Assembly (NCBI RefSeq): GCF_022180385.2
Contig: NZ_BQME02000001.1
Span: 884,501 to 948,500 of the forward strand
From: Paenibacillus sp. L3-i20
Lineage (GTDB): Bacteria; Bacillota; Bacilli; Paenibacillales; Paenibacillaceae
Length of the DNA: 64,000 nt
Direction: 5' to 3'
The translations under genes were made by a program, and so were the position numbers. Numbering within the stretch: the first letter of the stretch is position 1; every line of letters begins with the position of its first letter. The notes under the pieces are model-generated. The model searched no databases. It was not told where the DNA came from and saw only the letters and a program-made list of their open reading frames with translations. This document shows positions 25,946-35,363 of this stretch, one piece after another.

Positions 25946-26380
25946 CTATTGCGTAAAATAGTCAACCCGATTCATTACATCAGCTATTGTGAACTGTTTA
26001 AGATATTCGATTGTTTGCCGTTCTGCTTCGTATAATATTTTCTCCAACTCTAAGTCGATCTGCACACCCGCTTCATCACACTCGACTCCATACTCCGGTT
26101 CATTTGTTAAACTAACTGCGCAATAAACGTGACCTAACGTTATTTGACTTGCAGCCATACGTAATATATAACCGCCTTCACGGCCGCCTTTAGATTCTAC
26201 TATACCTGCACAGGTCAAAGCCTGCATTACTCTACGCATAAAGGTCGCATGAGAATCGACTTGGTTTGCAATCATAGCGCTTGATACTACGCTGCCGCTT
26301 TGGGCAAGCCATACGATAGCATGTACAGCTATTTTGAACCTCGGAGGTCCAATGTTTATTCCACGATTAGCAGTGCTCAT
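25946..26380 (-). CDS. Rrf2 family transcriptional regulator
   Basis: This 144-residue winged-helix protein has FKIAVHAIVWLAQSG at the start, a recognition region VDSHATFMRRVMQALTCAGIVESKGGREGGYIL (Rrf2 hallmark GREGGY), and a C-terminal dimerisation helix LEKILYEAERQTIEYLKQ. The three-cysteine cluster of iron-sulfur Rrf2 proteins (IscR, NsrR) is absent: only Cys58 and Cys100 occur. It more resembles YwnA/CymR-like members. A half-site AAGCACAT lies in its promoter. Confidence 0.87.
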   Translation of the reverse strand: MSTANRGINIGPPRFKIAVHAIVWLAQSGSVVSSAMIANQVDSHATFMRRVMQALTCAGIVESKGGREGGYILRMAASQITLGHVYCAVSLTNEPEYGVECDEAGVQIDLELEKILYEAERQTIEYLKQFTIADVMNRVDYFTQ

Positions 26381-26409
26381 CTTTTCTCCCCCTTTAACGC
26401 AACCATTTC

Positions 26410-26417
26410 AAGCACAT
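26410..26417. promoter_or_regulatory. AAGCACAT half-site upstream of the Rrf2-type gene
   Basis: One copy of AAGCACAT lies about 30 bp before the regulator's start codon, matching each arm of the palindrome at 25833-25853. It may be an autoregulatory site. Confidence 0.4.
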
Positions 26418-26540
26418 TGTATTACGTTAAAAAAGAATTCGCAAGTTTCTCATGCATTCTAATTATGAAGAAACTTACAGTTTTGTTGTATATTCAGCAA
26501 GGAATGTGCTAATTCGCTGTCGAATATGAAAAATATGTAA

Positions 26541-26762
26541 CTTAAAAGCATAATCGTTAGCTCCAAAGAAGAGGTCGTTCAAGAAGAATGCTGAGGGGAT
26601 TTTGAACATCCGTCTACGAAATGGTACTGGATGTCACTATTAGTTATAGCATTTGCCATTCGGTCATTTATCGACTGGAAGTATAGAGATGGTTCGCGAG
26701 AATTAATTGTTTCACTTATTTTGCTCGTATTTGGTAGCATACTAATCTATTTCCTATTATAA
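26541..26762 (+). pseudogene. Remnant of a DUF4181-like membrane protein gene
   Basis: In one plus-strand frame the sequence reads SIIVSSKEEVVQEEC, a stop, then GDFEHPSTKWYWMSLLVIAF, AIRSFIDWKYRDGSRELIVS and LILLVFGSILIYFLL before TAA. The FIDWKY motif followed by a hydrophobic helix resembles the C-terminal half of DUF4181 membrane proteins. No start codon or 5' part is present and a TGA interrupts it, so it is a decayed 3' fragment. Confidence 0.5.
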
Positions 26763-26841
26763 CATTGGACAGTTCACCCAAGCCCTTCATAATTCTTCTT
26801 CCCGAAGGGCATCTCGCGAAGTAATATCCACTACTGTGAAA

Positions 26842-26879
26842 TGCCTCTCATTGTTAGTATTAGCTAACAATGAGAGGCA
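26842..26879. terminator. 16-bp inverted repeat downstream of the cytoplasmic GH66 gene
   Basis: TGCCTCTCATTGTTAG (26842-26857) and CTAACAATGAGAGGCA (26864-26879) pair perfectly around a 6-base loop. It lies beyond the end of the minus-strand sugar operon and probably terminates it, although the T-run (ATTTCAC) is poor. Confidence 0.55.
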
Positions 26880-26914
26880 GAGTGCACTAACGTAGCATCT
26901 ACCAGCACCAGCTT

Positions 26915-26970
26915 CTACATCTCTACATCTCTACATCTCTACATCTCTACATCTCTACATCTCTACATCT
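26915..26970. repeat. Tandem repeat, seven copies of CTACATCT
   Basis: Seven perfect copies of the octamer CTACATCT run up to the base next to the GH66 stop codon at 26971-26973. Perfect short repeats like this are prone to slippage. This one lies in the 3' untranslated region, so copy changes would not alter the protein. Confidence 0.9.
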
Positions 26971-28761
26971 CTATACCGTATCTTCCCCGTCCCGCAGCTT
27001 CACAATCAACAAATCCCAGAATAATAAAGGGGGGAGCTCTACAATAGCGACATTGCCACGGGCAGTAACCTCTATTCGATAGTCCAACTCCAGCGCTCTT
27101 CCAAAGTTAGTATCCGGGCTTGCTAATAAAACAGAGTCGAGTTCGTCATCGAGAGCAATTCTAAACGTACGACCAACTACAATCTCCGGCTGCTCCTTCG
27201 GCTCATTCCAATAATCATCAGAGGCAGCGGATAAATTTATGCTGTGGATGAGCTTTACCCTATCATTCTCTCGAATTACCGTCCATACTTTGCCCGCTTC
27301 ACCATACGTACTATAAGGAAATCCTTCAAATGCATACTCCAAATTATCTCCATCGGCATGAGTCATTGCTACATCCCGCAGCTCGTTATCATGTGTAATA
27401 TGTCCATATCGCACGCCAAAATCACAATAGTCCCGTACTATACGCATAAACGAAGGACGTAGCTTGGAATGGTCGACATAATATCCTTGCGTCAGCACAC
27501 CTCCTTGTTCACCATGAAGTAGATGATAGGCACCGTGAGCGGTAACGACTGCATTTAATAAGCGGAATCCATGCTCGGCTCCAACTTTGCGAATTCCTCC
27601 CTCTGCATCACTCAGCACTTTCCCTGTCCCACCCATTGATCCAGCTTCTCGGAATGGTTTCAAGTACGCTGCCAAAATAATAGGCTTATTGTCGCTCAAA
27701 TGTCTCGACCAAGCTATGATTTCTCGCAGGTGATGATATCGTTCATACGGCTTCCACACTTCTACATAGATGGCATCTTGACTTGCCCTTGCAACTGTAT
27801 GAACTGGCCAATTACCTACATTGTTGAAGATGAGACATATATCATCCTTCGCTATGGACAAAGCATCTCGAGTCGATTCGATCAATTCTGGGAACTGCTC
27901 GCCCAGCCGTTCCAAACGAGACTTCCCATTCAACCTTGACCAACCTGTCTTCGGAAATCCGTACGTGTCCATATGAATACCATCGAAATCGAGCAAAGTA
28001 ACTGCCTTTTGATACTCGTCTACGATATGGCGATGCCAAGGACTATCTGAGGAGATGTTCATAATGCTAAATATACCGATAAAGTCATAGGGCTCACCTG
28101 AACTTGTATACAATCTCCAAGCAGGATTGTTATCCGCAAATGCTTTGCTGGCCGCATAGACCGCGCCATAAGCTACAGCTTTCATACCATAGCGATGGCA
28201 AAGTCTGATTTTCTCCTCCACCACATCTCGACTTACGACACGCCCCATTAAATCTGTATACGTTTCTGCGTCACTCACTAGATCATCATGTCGATACATC
28301 CAATCGTAAAATTGTACGAGATTCAAATGAAGCTTCGCCATCCACTTCACATCTTCATCATCGCCTATTTCTTGAGGGCCAAAGTCACTAAGGAACCCAT
28401 ACCTCGTAGCCTTCCTCCAATTCGAAACGACATCGAAGGCTGTTGAAGCGGTATCGACAACGATACCGCGATTAACTACATCCACATCAGCACCATAACC
28501 CGTAAAGTCCCTCTCGAACGGTCCTACCTCTATCGTGTAAGCAGCCGTGGCATTGGAAGGAATGCTCATCTCAAATTCTAGCTTCTCCACCTCGTCTGCA
28601 AGCTCCCGAATCGTACATACCACCCGCACAAACCGTACCTCATTTCCTTCGTTCACAAGCTCGACGGTCAAAGCAACCTTTTCCCCACGGACAAATTGAG
28701 CTTTCGCAGGGTATAGATCTCCAATCCTGCACACTATTTTCTCAGCGCTCAATTCCTTCAC
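26971..28761 (-). CDS. Cytoplasmic GH66 family glycosidase (dextranase / cycloisomaltooligosaccharide-acting)
   Basis: This 596-residue protein starts at GTG 28761 and overlaps the permease stop by 4 bp. It has no signal peptide, so it acts inside the cell. After an N-terminal beta domain, the GH66 barrel shows RYGFLSDFGP, LNLVQFYDWMYRHDDL, LLDFDGIHMDTYG with probable nucleophile Asp265, and AIYVEVWKPYE with probable acid/base Glu334. The CBM35 insertion found in secreted cyclodextran synthases is missing. Being last in the SBP-permease-permease operon, it most likely hydrolyses imported isomaltooligosaccharides or cyclodextrans; that substrate is inferred. Confidence 0.85.
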   Translation of the reverse strand: MKELSAEKIVCRIGDLYPAKAQFVRGEKVALTVELVNEGNEVRFVRVVCTIRELADEVEKLEFEMSIPSNATAAYTIEVGPFERDFTGYGADVDVVNRGIVVDTASTAFDVVSNWRKATRYGFLSDFGPQEIGDDEDVKWMAKLHLNLVQFYDWMYRHDDLVSDAETYTDLMGRVVSRDVVEEKIRLCHRYGMKAVAYGAVYAASKAFADNNPAWRLYTSSGEPYDFIGIFSIMNISSDSPWHRHIVDEYQKAVTLLDFDGIHMDTYGFPKTGWSRLNGKSRLERLGEQFPELIESTRDALSIAKDDICLIFNNVGNWPVHTVARASQDAIYVEVWKPYERYHHLREIIAWSRHLSDNKPIILAAYLKPFREAGSMGGTGKVLSDAEGGIRKVGAEHGFRLLNAVVTAHGAYHLLHGEQGGVLTQGYYVDHSKLRPSFMRIVRDYCDFGVRYGHITHDNELRDVAMTHADGDNLEYAFEGFPYSTYGEAGKVWTVIRENDRVKLIHSINLSAASDDYWNEPKEQPEIVVGRTFRIALDDELDSVLLASPDTNFGRALELDYRIEVTARGNVAIVELPPLLFWDLLIVKLRDGEDTV

Positions 28762-29582
28762 CCTTTCAACGCACCAGCAGTGATGCCTTTAATGAAATAT
28801 CTTTGGAAAAGAACAAATGCAAGTACCGCAGGGGCTAGACCAATGAGCGCAGCAGCAGCCATCAAATTCCACTTGGCGCCATAGGTCTGGAAGAACATCG
28901 AAACAGCTAGCGGAATCGTCCGCATCTCTTGACTTTGCAGGAAAAAGACCGCCTGACCATAATTGTTCCATATGCCGAGTCCCGTCAGAATAACAACAGC
29001 CGATGTAACCGGACGGAGAAAGTGGAAGGTCACTCGCCAAAATGCAGTGAAGTATGTGCAGCCATCTATAACAGCTGATTCCTCTACTTCCTTAGGCAAT
29101 GTACGAATAAAGCTCGTATACAGGAACACCGACAATGGTAGGGCGTTCGTTGCGGTTAACAAGATCATCGCCCAGTGAGTATTGATGCCATCAATAGATC
29201 TTATTAATGTATAAAGCGGAACCGTAATAATAATGGCTGGAATCATCAAACAAGCGAGCAAAATATTAAAGATCGCAGCATGCCTCCAGTTGCGAAATCT
29301 CGCAATCGCATAACCAGCCGAGCTTGCGACGAATACGACAAGTGCTACCGCTCCAAACGTAATAGAGATGGAATTGATCATCGCCCTCCCGAGCTTGGAA
29401 CCGTTCCAAGCATCGATGAAATTGCCAAAGTGAAAATCTGGCATTAGAAATAATCCGTTGAACATACTGCCTGATGGTGTATTCATCGCCAGATACAACA
29501 AGACGTAGAACGGAATGATAGAGATTAAGACCATCATTCCGGCAATGACATACTTTATGACGGTTGATGCACGTAGTTTCAT
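28758..29582 (-). CDS. Carbohydrate ABC transporter permease, MalG/UgpE-like
   Basis: The start at ATG 29582 (MKLRASTVIKYVIAGMM) avoids a TTG six codons upstream. The 274-residue protein has six hydrophobic helices and the EAA loop typical of MalG-type permeases (LPKEVEESAVIDGCTYFTAFWRVTF). The C-terminal FQRYFIKGITAGALKG is the conserved end of this family. It is the second permease of the operon, and overlaps the GH66 start by 4 bp. No ATPase gene is linked. Confidence 0.9.
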   Translation of the reverse strand: MKLRASTVIKYVIAGMMVLISIIPFYVLLYLAMNTPSGSMFNGLFLMPDFHFGNFIDAWNGSKLGRAMINSISITFGAVALVVFVASSAGYAIARFRNWRHAAIFNILLACLMIPAIIITVPLYTLIRSIDGINTHWAMILLTATNALPLSVFLYTSFIRTLPKEVEESAVIDGCTYFTAFWRVTFHFLRPVTSAVVILTGLGIWNNYGQAVFFLQSQEMRTIPLAVSMFFQTYGAKWNLMAAAALIGLAPAVLAFVLFQRYFIKGITAGALKG

Positions 29583-29596
29583 CGCCCTCTGCCCTC

Positions 29597-30481
29597 TCAA
29601 AGCTCATATTCAGACTTTCGTGTGAATCGCAGAAACAGTGCAACAGGAATCAAAATAATGACGAATAAAATAATAGCGACTGCCGTAGAGTATCCAGTAA
29701 AGCTTCCATACAGCATTCTCAATATATAAATACTGAGTGACTCGGTTGCATATCCTGGCCCGCCATCGGTCAATGCAACAATAATCTCGAACACAGACAA
29801 GGAGCCGATAATGTTTGTTACGACATTGATTTTGATCGATGGATACAGTAATGGCAATGTAATGTATCGGAGAGATGTCCACTTGCCCGCTCCATCGATA
29901 GTCGCTGCTTCATACAGATCAGCGGGAATTCCTTGAAGTCCCGCCAAGTAGACAATCATGGTCATGCCGACGTATTGCCATACGTTGACGACAATAAGAA
30001 CAATTAGGGCTGAAGAGCTCTCGCCGAGCCAATTAACATCGAGGAATCCAAGGCCGATGTTCTCCAGCACATAAGCCACATATCCACGTTCCGGCTGAAG
30101 AATGAAATACCAGATATAGCCCATAATGAGCGGGCTAATGACAGCAGGCAGGTAAACCACTGCTCTAACGATTCCTCTGCCAGCGAGCTTCCTATCTAGA
30201 AGCAGCGCATACATAAGTCCGAACAAATTGAGCAATGGTGCGCTTCCTAATGCGAAATAGATCGTAATTAGAACATCATTTCGTGCTCGATCGTCTTTAA
30301 AAAAGTCTACGAAATTTTGTAGCCCCACAAAGTTTGGTGCCGTTATACCATTCGAATCCGTCAAGCTAATACCTATGCCCTGCGCTAACGGATAGAGGAA
30401 AAACAAGCCAAATAGCAGAATTGCTGGCACAGCCATGAAATGATGCAGGTTGCCCCACATTTTATGAAACATTGTACGCAT
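29597..30481 (-). CDS. Carbohydrate ABC transporter permease, MalF/UgpA-like
   Basis: This 294-residue membrane protein starts after AGGAGAGAG. It has six hydrophobic segments, an early PAILLFGLFFLYPLAQGIGISLTD region typical of UgpA-type proteins, and the EAA loop IPADLYEAATIDGAGKWTSLRYITLP. It forms the transmembrane heterodimer with the next gene product and receives sugar from the lipoprotein encoded just upstream. The operon order is binding protein, this permease, second permease, GH66 enzyme. Confidence 0.9.
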   Translation of the reverse strand: MRTMFHKMWGNLHHFMAVPAILLFGLFFLYPLAQGIGISLTDSNGITAPNFVGLQNFVDFFKDDRARNDVLITIYFALGSAPLLNLFGLMYALLLDRKLAGRGIVRAVVYLPAVISPLIMGYIWYFILQPERGYVAYVLENIGLGFLDVNWLGESSSALIVLIVVNVWQYVGMTMIVYLAGLQGIPADLYEAATIDGAGKWTSLRYITLPLLYPSIKINVVTNIIGSLSVFEIIVALTDGGPGYATESLSIYILRMLYGSFTGYSTAVAIILFVIILIPVALFLRFTRKSEYEL

Positions 30482-30507
30482 CGTTTCTCTCTCCTGCCGT
30501 GTGATCG

Positions 30508-31863
30508 CTACTTATTCGTGGCACTCCAAGCTTTATCCCAAGCTGCTTTATAGGCGGAGGCAAAGTCACCCGTGCTCTTATACTTACCAGCAAGCAGCTC
30601 TTGCACTATGCGTCCAGCATCATCGCCCGAGAATCCTGATGGTGTATCTGTAAAAGCAATATTAACACCCGATTGCAGCGCTGCCGCAGCTTGATCCTTG
30701 AGCGGTCCCCAATCTGCGCTTACATCCGTAAAGGCTGGCGGTGATTTCAAAAATTCGCTGTACTGCTTCAAGTTTTCTGGCTGGAATAAAAATGCTAGAA
30801 ACTTCTTAGCTTCCTCTGGATGCTTGGATTCCGATGTAATGGCATAAACAGAATCCTCCGCTGAGAGTGTAACAGGTTTTGTTCCGTCTACGATTGCAGG
30901 GAATGGTGAAAATCCGATGTCAGGAGCAATATTAGGATTCAGTGTCAATAAATCTCCAAGTACCCACATTCCTTGGCTGAACAGAGCCGATTTCCCAGTA
31001 ACAAATGCTTCTTTCTGATTGTCGTAAGTGGCTGTTAACGCATCCTTATTAATCAAACCTGCTTCCTTCAGCTCCAGCAATCTTCCTGCAAATGCATCGA
31101 TCCCGCCGCCTGCTGCATCAAATGTAAGCTTTTCGGATTCGTTATTAATAAATGCTGTACGTGCTTCCGTTACACCGAATTGTTGTTTAATAACACCATG
31201 TGCCATGAACTCTATGAGATGACCAAGCGTCCAAGAATCTTTGCCTGCTAGAAACATTGGCGTCATATCCGGCTTTCGATCTTTAATCGTTTGCAGGTTG
31301 CCCTTGAACTCCTCCCATGTGTAGGCTTCCTTCAAACCCAGTTCCTCAAATACCCGTTTATTATAGAAAATACCTGCCATCGTTACATTCGTCGCTGCTC
31401 GGAATTGTTTGCCTGTCTTAATATCCGTATTCAATTCCTTAATTGCAGGCAGAACGCGGGACCAAAAGGCTTCGTTAGACAGGTCTAAATATTTACCCTG
31501 ATCTACATAGTCCTGCGAATACACAGTTGTAATGTCTGGAATGTCACCCGAGGCAAATTTTACTTTAATCACATTGCTAGCATCCTTCTGGTATTCTTGC
31601 TCTACATTAATATGAGGATTATCAGTCTCAAACTTGGCGATCAGCTCATTCATCAGATCAACCGTCTCCACTTTTCCTGTAAAAAATTTCAGCGTTACTT
31701 TCTCCGGCGGCTTCTCTGTCTCAGGCTGCCCCGCAGAGGCGGTTGGCGCTTGCGATGAAGCGCTTCCAGAACTGGTCGGCTCTTTCCCGTTCGAACTACA
31801 TGCTGCACTAAGCGCCAAGATGAGCAATACGCTCAGAAACCACACCATTCTGTTACGGATCAA
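30508..31863 (-). CDS. Extracellular sugar-binding lipoprotein of the alpha-glucan ABC importer
   Basis: This 451-residue protein starts at TTG 31863 with GGGGAGG upstream. The lipobox is LSAACSS (Cys22). The mature part is family-1 solute-binding: KVTLKFFTGKVE, FETDNPHINVEQEY, a PDITTVYSQDYVDQGKYLDLS region, and LFSQGMWVLGDL. A Ser/Thr/Gln-rich linker follows the lipid anchor. Neighbouring GH66 and GH31 genes suggest alpha-1,6-linked glucooligosaccharides or cyclodextrans as ligands, which is inferred. Expression is probably driven by the divergent YesM/YesN-type pair. Confidence 0.9.
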   Translation of the reverse strand: MIRNRMVWFLSVLLILALSAACSSNGKEPTSSGSASSQAPTASAGQPETEKPPEKVTLKFFTGKVETVDLMNELIAKFETDNPHINVEQEYQKDASNVIKVKFASGDIPDITTVYSQDYVDQGKYLDLSNEAFWSRVLPAIKELNTDIKTGKQFRAATNVTMAGIFYNKRVFEELGLKEAYTWEEFKGNLQTIKDRKPDMTPMFLAGKDSWTLGHLIEFMAHGVIKQQFGVTEARTAFINNESEKLTFDAAGGGIDAFAGRLLELKEAGLINKDALTATYDNQKEAFVTGKSALFSQGMWVLGDLLTLNPNIAPDIGFSPFPAIVDGTKPVTLSAEDSVYAITSESKHPEEAKKFLAFLFQPENLKQYSEFLKSPPAFTDVSADWGPLKDQAAAALQSGVNIAFTDTPSGFSGDDAGRIVQELLAGKYKSTGDFASAYKAAWDKAWSATNK

Positions 31864-31975
31864 TGTGTTTCCTCCCCTGAGGATATAATTGTGCTACTGT
31901 TCTAGATTAAAGGTAAATAACCTCTCAATGAAATACCGGATTTTAGTGATTTGGGTACGTTTTTTTCACATTGCC

Positions 31976-32004
31976 TTTACAATTGCTTGGGATGATCCTA
32001 TACA
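31976..32004 (+). promoter_or_regulatory. Sigma-A-type promoter of the two-component genes
   Basis: A -35 box TTTACA (31976-31981), 17-bp spacer and -10 box TATACA (31999-32004) lie 41 bp before the histidine kinase start. GAGAGGAG precedes the ATG at 32046. Confidence 0.7.
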
Positions 32005-32045
32005 ATATAACTAACAGAACCCAAATCGCTTGAGAGGAGTATGCG

Positions 32046-33851
32046 ATGAAATCTTTCCTCCCCTTCAAGAGTTACCGTGAATGGAGCATTAAGCCCAAGC
32101 TGATTACAATAACTAGTCTGCTTTTGCTTGGATCTGTCTTTTTTGAATCCTACTTATCCTATATACAGTACACCCGTGACTTTCATGAGCAATCCTCAAA
32201 TAAAGTCCAACAAATCATTGAGCAAGTATCACTAAATATTGATACGTATCTCGACGACCTCTACAGACTAACCTTGTTCCCATACCGCAACGGTAGCTTT
32301 ATGCAATCTCTTGAAGAACCAACTGATCATACTGAACTAGCACAGCTAGAGAAGCGTAGACGAATTGAAACCTTTCTTGATGAAATGATGATATTCCCAC
32401 GTGAAGATATTCTCCGTGTCTCGATCGTAACAGACGACATCTACTCCAGTGCGCGGCTTCCCACTAAGCTCATTCCTGATGAACGTATGGAAGACTACGA
32501 CTGGTATAGGCAGGCTTTGGCCTCCCAACAATATGTTGTCGTGCCCGCAAGCAAAAATGAATTTAATCCTAGTGGTAACGTACAACTATTTTCGGTGGTT
32601 AAACAGCTTAGAAGCATTACGAACACACAGAAGATTCTAGGCATCATTAAAGCTGATGCTAACTATAAAGGAATAATAGATATCGTCGAGAGAGCAAAGA
32701 TGGGTCAGAACGGCGGATTGTTTATTTTGGACGCTCAGAATGATTTCATCTACGCCTCAAATGATGCTTTCAAAGATACTGTACTCGCAACTGTTCAAAT
32801 GGAGGGGAACATGAAAGGCGGCTATCTTTTGAATACAACCGTCATTCCAAAAATGAATTGGCAGATTATCGCGATTAATTCTGTAAACGAGATGAACAGC
32901 GAAGCGATACATACGCGCAATCGAACCTTATTCCTCTCCATCGCAAGCGCATTGTTAGCTATTCTCGTGCTCATTGTTTTTATTCGCCATTTCTTGAAGC
33001 CACTGCTAGCTATCGTCAAACTAATGAAGGATGTGGAAATGGGTAGGCTGGACGTCAGCTTCCTAAGCAATCGCAGAGACGAAATAGGTTATTTGGGAGC
33101 AGCATTTAATCGTCTTGTTGGTCGCATAAATGAAATGCTTCGTGAAAATACCGTACTCGTCAAGGAAGTATATGAGTCGAAGTTACTCCAGCAGGAAGCG
33201 CAAATCAATGCGCTATTCAGTCAGATCCGCCCGCATTTTATTTTCAACACCCTCAATCTCATTAGTCTTTCTATGCAGTCGGGCAAGCAGGAAAGGGCAG
33301 TTGATCACATTAATGCGCTCAGCAGCCTCCTTAGAGCCATGTCTCAATGGGACAAAGAAATGCCGCTTCAAAAAGAAATTGAATTGCTCCACGCCTACTT
33401 AGGTATTCAAAGCAGTCGCTTTGAAGGTCGCCTTGACTACAGTATTACGATTCATCCGGAATTATACAGCCTTCCTATTCCCGCACTTCTACTACAGCCC
33501 ATCGTTGAAAATGCCGTTCTGCACGGATGTGAACGCAAAAAAGGAAAAACGACGATTGTTGTTACAAGCTACAAATTAACCGATTCCTTACTAATTGAAG
33601 TTAAAGATGACGGTTCTGGTATGGATGCTGACACCCTTAGCAGTCTTCAGCAAAAGGTCGATGGATTCTATGATACCGAAAGCCCGGGCAGTAACCATAC
33701 CGGTATCGGTCTCATTAATGTAAATAAAAGAATCAAAGTAAAGTACGGAATTGAATATGGATTACGTATTGCTAGTTTGCCGCAAGCAGGGACGACAGTT
33801 ACCTTGTCCATTCCTTACCTACAGATGGTAAAGGAGGCTAATGATGTATAA
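32046..33851 (+). CDS. YesM-type sensor histidine kinase
   Basis: The protein has 601 residues. An N-terminal membrane helix (about 20-40), an extracellular sensor domain of about 250 residues, and a second helix (LFLSIASALLAILVLIVF) are followed by HAMP, then the His_kinase domain with LFSQIRPHFIFNTLNLISL (phospho-acceptor His in PHFIFN) and HATPase motifs QPIVENAVLHG, VKDDGSGM and HTGIGLINVNKRI. It pairs with the response regulator overlapping its 3' end by 11 bp. YesM/YesN pairs typically sense extracellular saccharides and activate nearby sugar ABC operons, here the divergent operon at 26971-31863 and perhaps the secreted enzymes. Confidence 0.92.
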   Translation: MKSFLPFKSYREWSIKPKLITITSLLLLGSVFFESYLSYIQYTRDFHEQSSNKVQQIIEQVSLNIDTYLDDLYRLTLFPYRNGSFMQSLEEPTDHTELAQLEKRRRIETFLDEMMIFPREDILRVSIVTDDIYSSARLPTKLIPDERMEDYDWYRQALASQQYVVVPASKNEFNPSGNVQLFSVVKQLRSITNTQKILGIIKADANYKGIIDIVERAKMGQNGGLFILDAQNDFIYASNDAFKDTVLATVQMEGNMKGGYLLNTTVIPKMNWQIIAINSVNEMNSEAIHTRNRTLFLSIASALLAILVLIVFIRHFLKPLLAIVKLMKDVEMGRLDVSFLSNRRDEIGYLGAAFNRLVGRINEMLRENTVLVKEVYESKLLQQEAQINALFSQIRPHFIFNTLNLISLSMQSGKQERAVDHINALSSLLRAMSQWDKEMPLQKEIELLHAYLGIQSSRFEGRLDYSITIHPELYSLPIPALLLQPIVENAVLHGCERKKGKTTIVVTSYKLTDSLLIEVKDDGSGMDADTLSSLQQKVDGFYDTESPGSNHTGIGLINVNKRIKVKYGIEYGLRIASLPQAGTTVTLSIPYLQMVKEANDV

Positions 33852-35184
33852 GCTGCTAATCGTTGATGACGAACCACTAACGAGGGAATATATAAAGTTG
33901 AATATTCACTTGCTTCATAATCAGTGGATATGTGCTGGAGAAGCTTCGGACGGGAAAGAAGCGTTGGACTTGATAGAGGGAGGGGCAGCCTTCGATCTCA
34001 TTATGACGGATATTAAAATGCCCATAATGACTGGCATCGAACTGGCACGAAAAATATCGCTTAAACATCCAAAAACTCGGATGATCATTATTTCAGGCTA
34101 TGACGAATTTTCTTTGGCGAAAGAAGCTATGCACTACGGTGTTCATGATTATTTGCTGAAGCCGTTAGTACGCGAGGAACTGGTGTCTGTGCTTGGCACT
34201 GTCGCTTCTGAACTCGCAGCTGAACAATTAAAACAAGACGCTTATCGCTCCCTCGTTTCCTTATCAGAGGAATCACGAGAACAAATTGCTAGAAATGCGC
34301 TGCGAGCCATTATTACAGACAATTATATCGAAACTAAAGTGTTGTATCCGATGCTGCATCGGCTAAAGATTAGCTTGATTGAAGCAGAAGGGGCAATCAT
34401 GATCGTTGACCTTGATGATGCTGAACTTCGAAAACGAGATCTTTCATTAACTGATCAGGCTCTATACCGTTACATCGTCCATCAGACAGCAGCCGAGTTA
34501 ACCGTTATGAATTCAGGTCAAACACTCTTTGTCGATAACGATGGGAGAACAACACTGCTCATAACAGGTGAAGATGGGAAAGATGTCGGAGATCACTGCC
34601 TGCTGCTATTTCAGCAATTATCAGAGGCTATTCGTCATATGACAGGTCTACCCTTATGGGGAGCTATCGGCACGCCGGAGATCGATGTGCTTCAGCTTGC
34701 TGCTTCCTATAAATGGGCTGATACTATTTTAAAAACAAAACGCTTGAAAGGACCTCCTTCTCTTCTCTCCTCCAAGCATGGCAACAACGAAACTTTCGAA
34801 GATTCGAAAACAACAGATAAATCGATAATCTCGCCTCAATTCGCAATGAAAGAGGAACATGAAACGATTACGAAGGTTAAGGAATATATTTTTGATCACT
34901 TTGCTGAACCACTTAGCCTTGCATTAATTGCAGACAAAATGCGAATGTCACCTGGATACTTAAGCAGCTTATTCCATCAACAGACCGATGAGTCCTACAT
35001 TAAATTTCTGACGCGAGTTCGAATGGAACATGCGGCAACATTGCTGCGGAAGAGACCTTCAGAGAAAGTATATGATGTTGCAGAGAAGGTTGGTTACGTG
35101 AGCGTCAAACATTTCTCATACGTCTTCAAAGGACATTTCGGCATGCCTCCCGGTGTGTTTCAGGAGAGGGCGTTGAGGCAATAG
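33841..35184 (+). CDS. YesN-type response regulator, REC plus AraC helix-turn-helix
   Basis: The 447-residue protein starts after AAAGGAGG, with two adjacent ATGs. The receiver domain (1-120) shows KLLIVDDEPLTREYI and phospho-acceptor Asp in DLIMTDIKMPIMTG, plus KPLVREEL. A middle region of about 200 residues is poorly conserved. The AraC-type DNA-binding domain (about 340-445) reads FAEPLSLALIADKMRMSPGYLSSLFHQ and YDVAEKVGYVSVKHFSYVFKGHFGMPPG. It is the cognate regulator of the upstream kinase and probably an activator of the alpha-glucan genes. Confidence 0.92.
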   Translation: MMYKLLIVDDEPLTREYIKLNIHLLHNQWICAGEASDGKEALDLIEGGAAFDLIMTDIKMPIMTGIELARKISLKHPKTRMIIISGYDEFSLAKEAMHYGVHDYLLKPLVREELVSVLGTVASELAAEQLKQDAYRSLVSLSEESREQIARNALRAIITDNYIETKVLYPMLHRLKISLIEAEGAIMIVDLDDAELRKRDLSLTDQALYRYIVHQTAAELTVMNSGQTLFVDNDGRTTLLITGEDGKDVGDHCLLLFQQLSEAIRHMTGLPLWGAIGTPEIDVLQLAASYKWADTILKTKRLKGPPSLLSSKHGNNETFEDSKTTDKSIISPQFAMKEEHETITKVKEYIFDHFAEPLSLALIADKMRMSPGYLSSLFHQQTDESYIKFLTRVRMEHAATLLRKRPSEKVYDVAEKVGYVSVKHFSYVFKGHFGMPPGVFQERALRQ

Positions 35185-35301
35185 ATGAATGACAAAGGGT
35201 GTACTCACTTACTCGTATTTCTGTTCTACGAATAAAAGATTGCCATCTTTGATTTCAAATAAATATGTCAATTTTGAAACACCAACTCATTCATAAAAAG
35301 A

Positions 35302-35346
35302 AGGATGGTTTCAAGGGATCAATTTCTTCCGCTTGAATACCATCCT
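35302..35346 (-). terminator. Terminator of the GH31 gene
   Basis: AGGATGGTTTCAAG (35302-35315) pairs with CTTGAATACCATCCT (35332-35346). On the minus strand it is followed by TTCTTTTTATG. It lies between the convergent response regulator gene and the GH31 gene. Confidence 0.75.
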
Positions 35347-35363
35347 ATTTGGCTTTGCTACAT

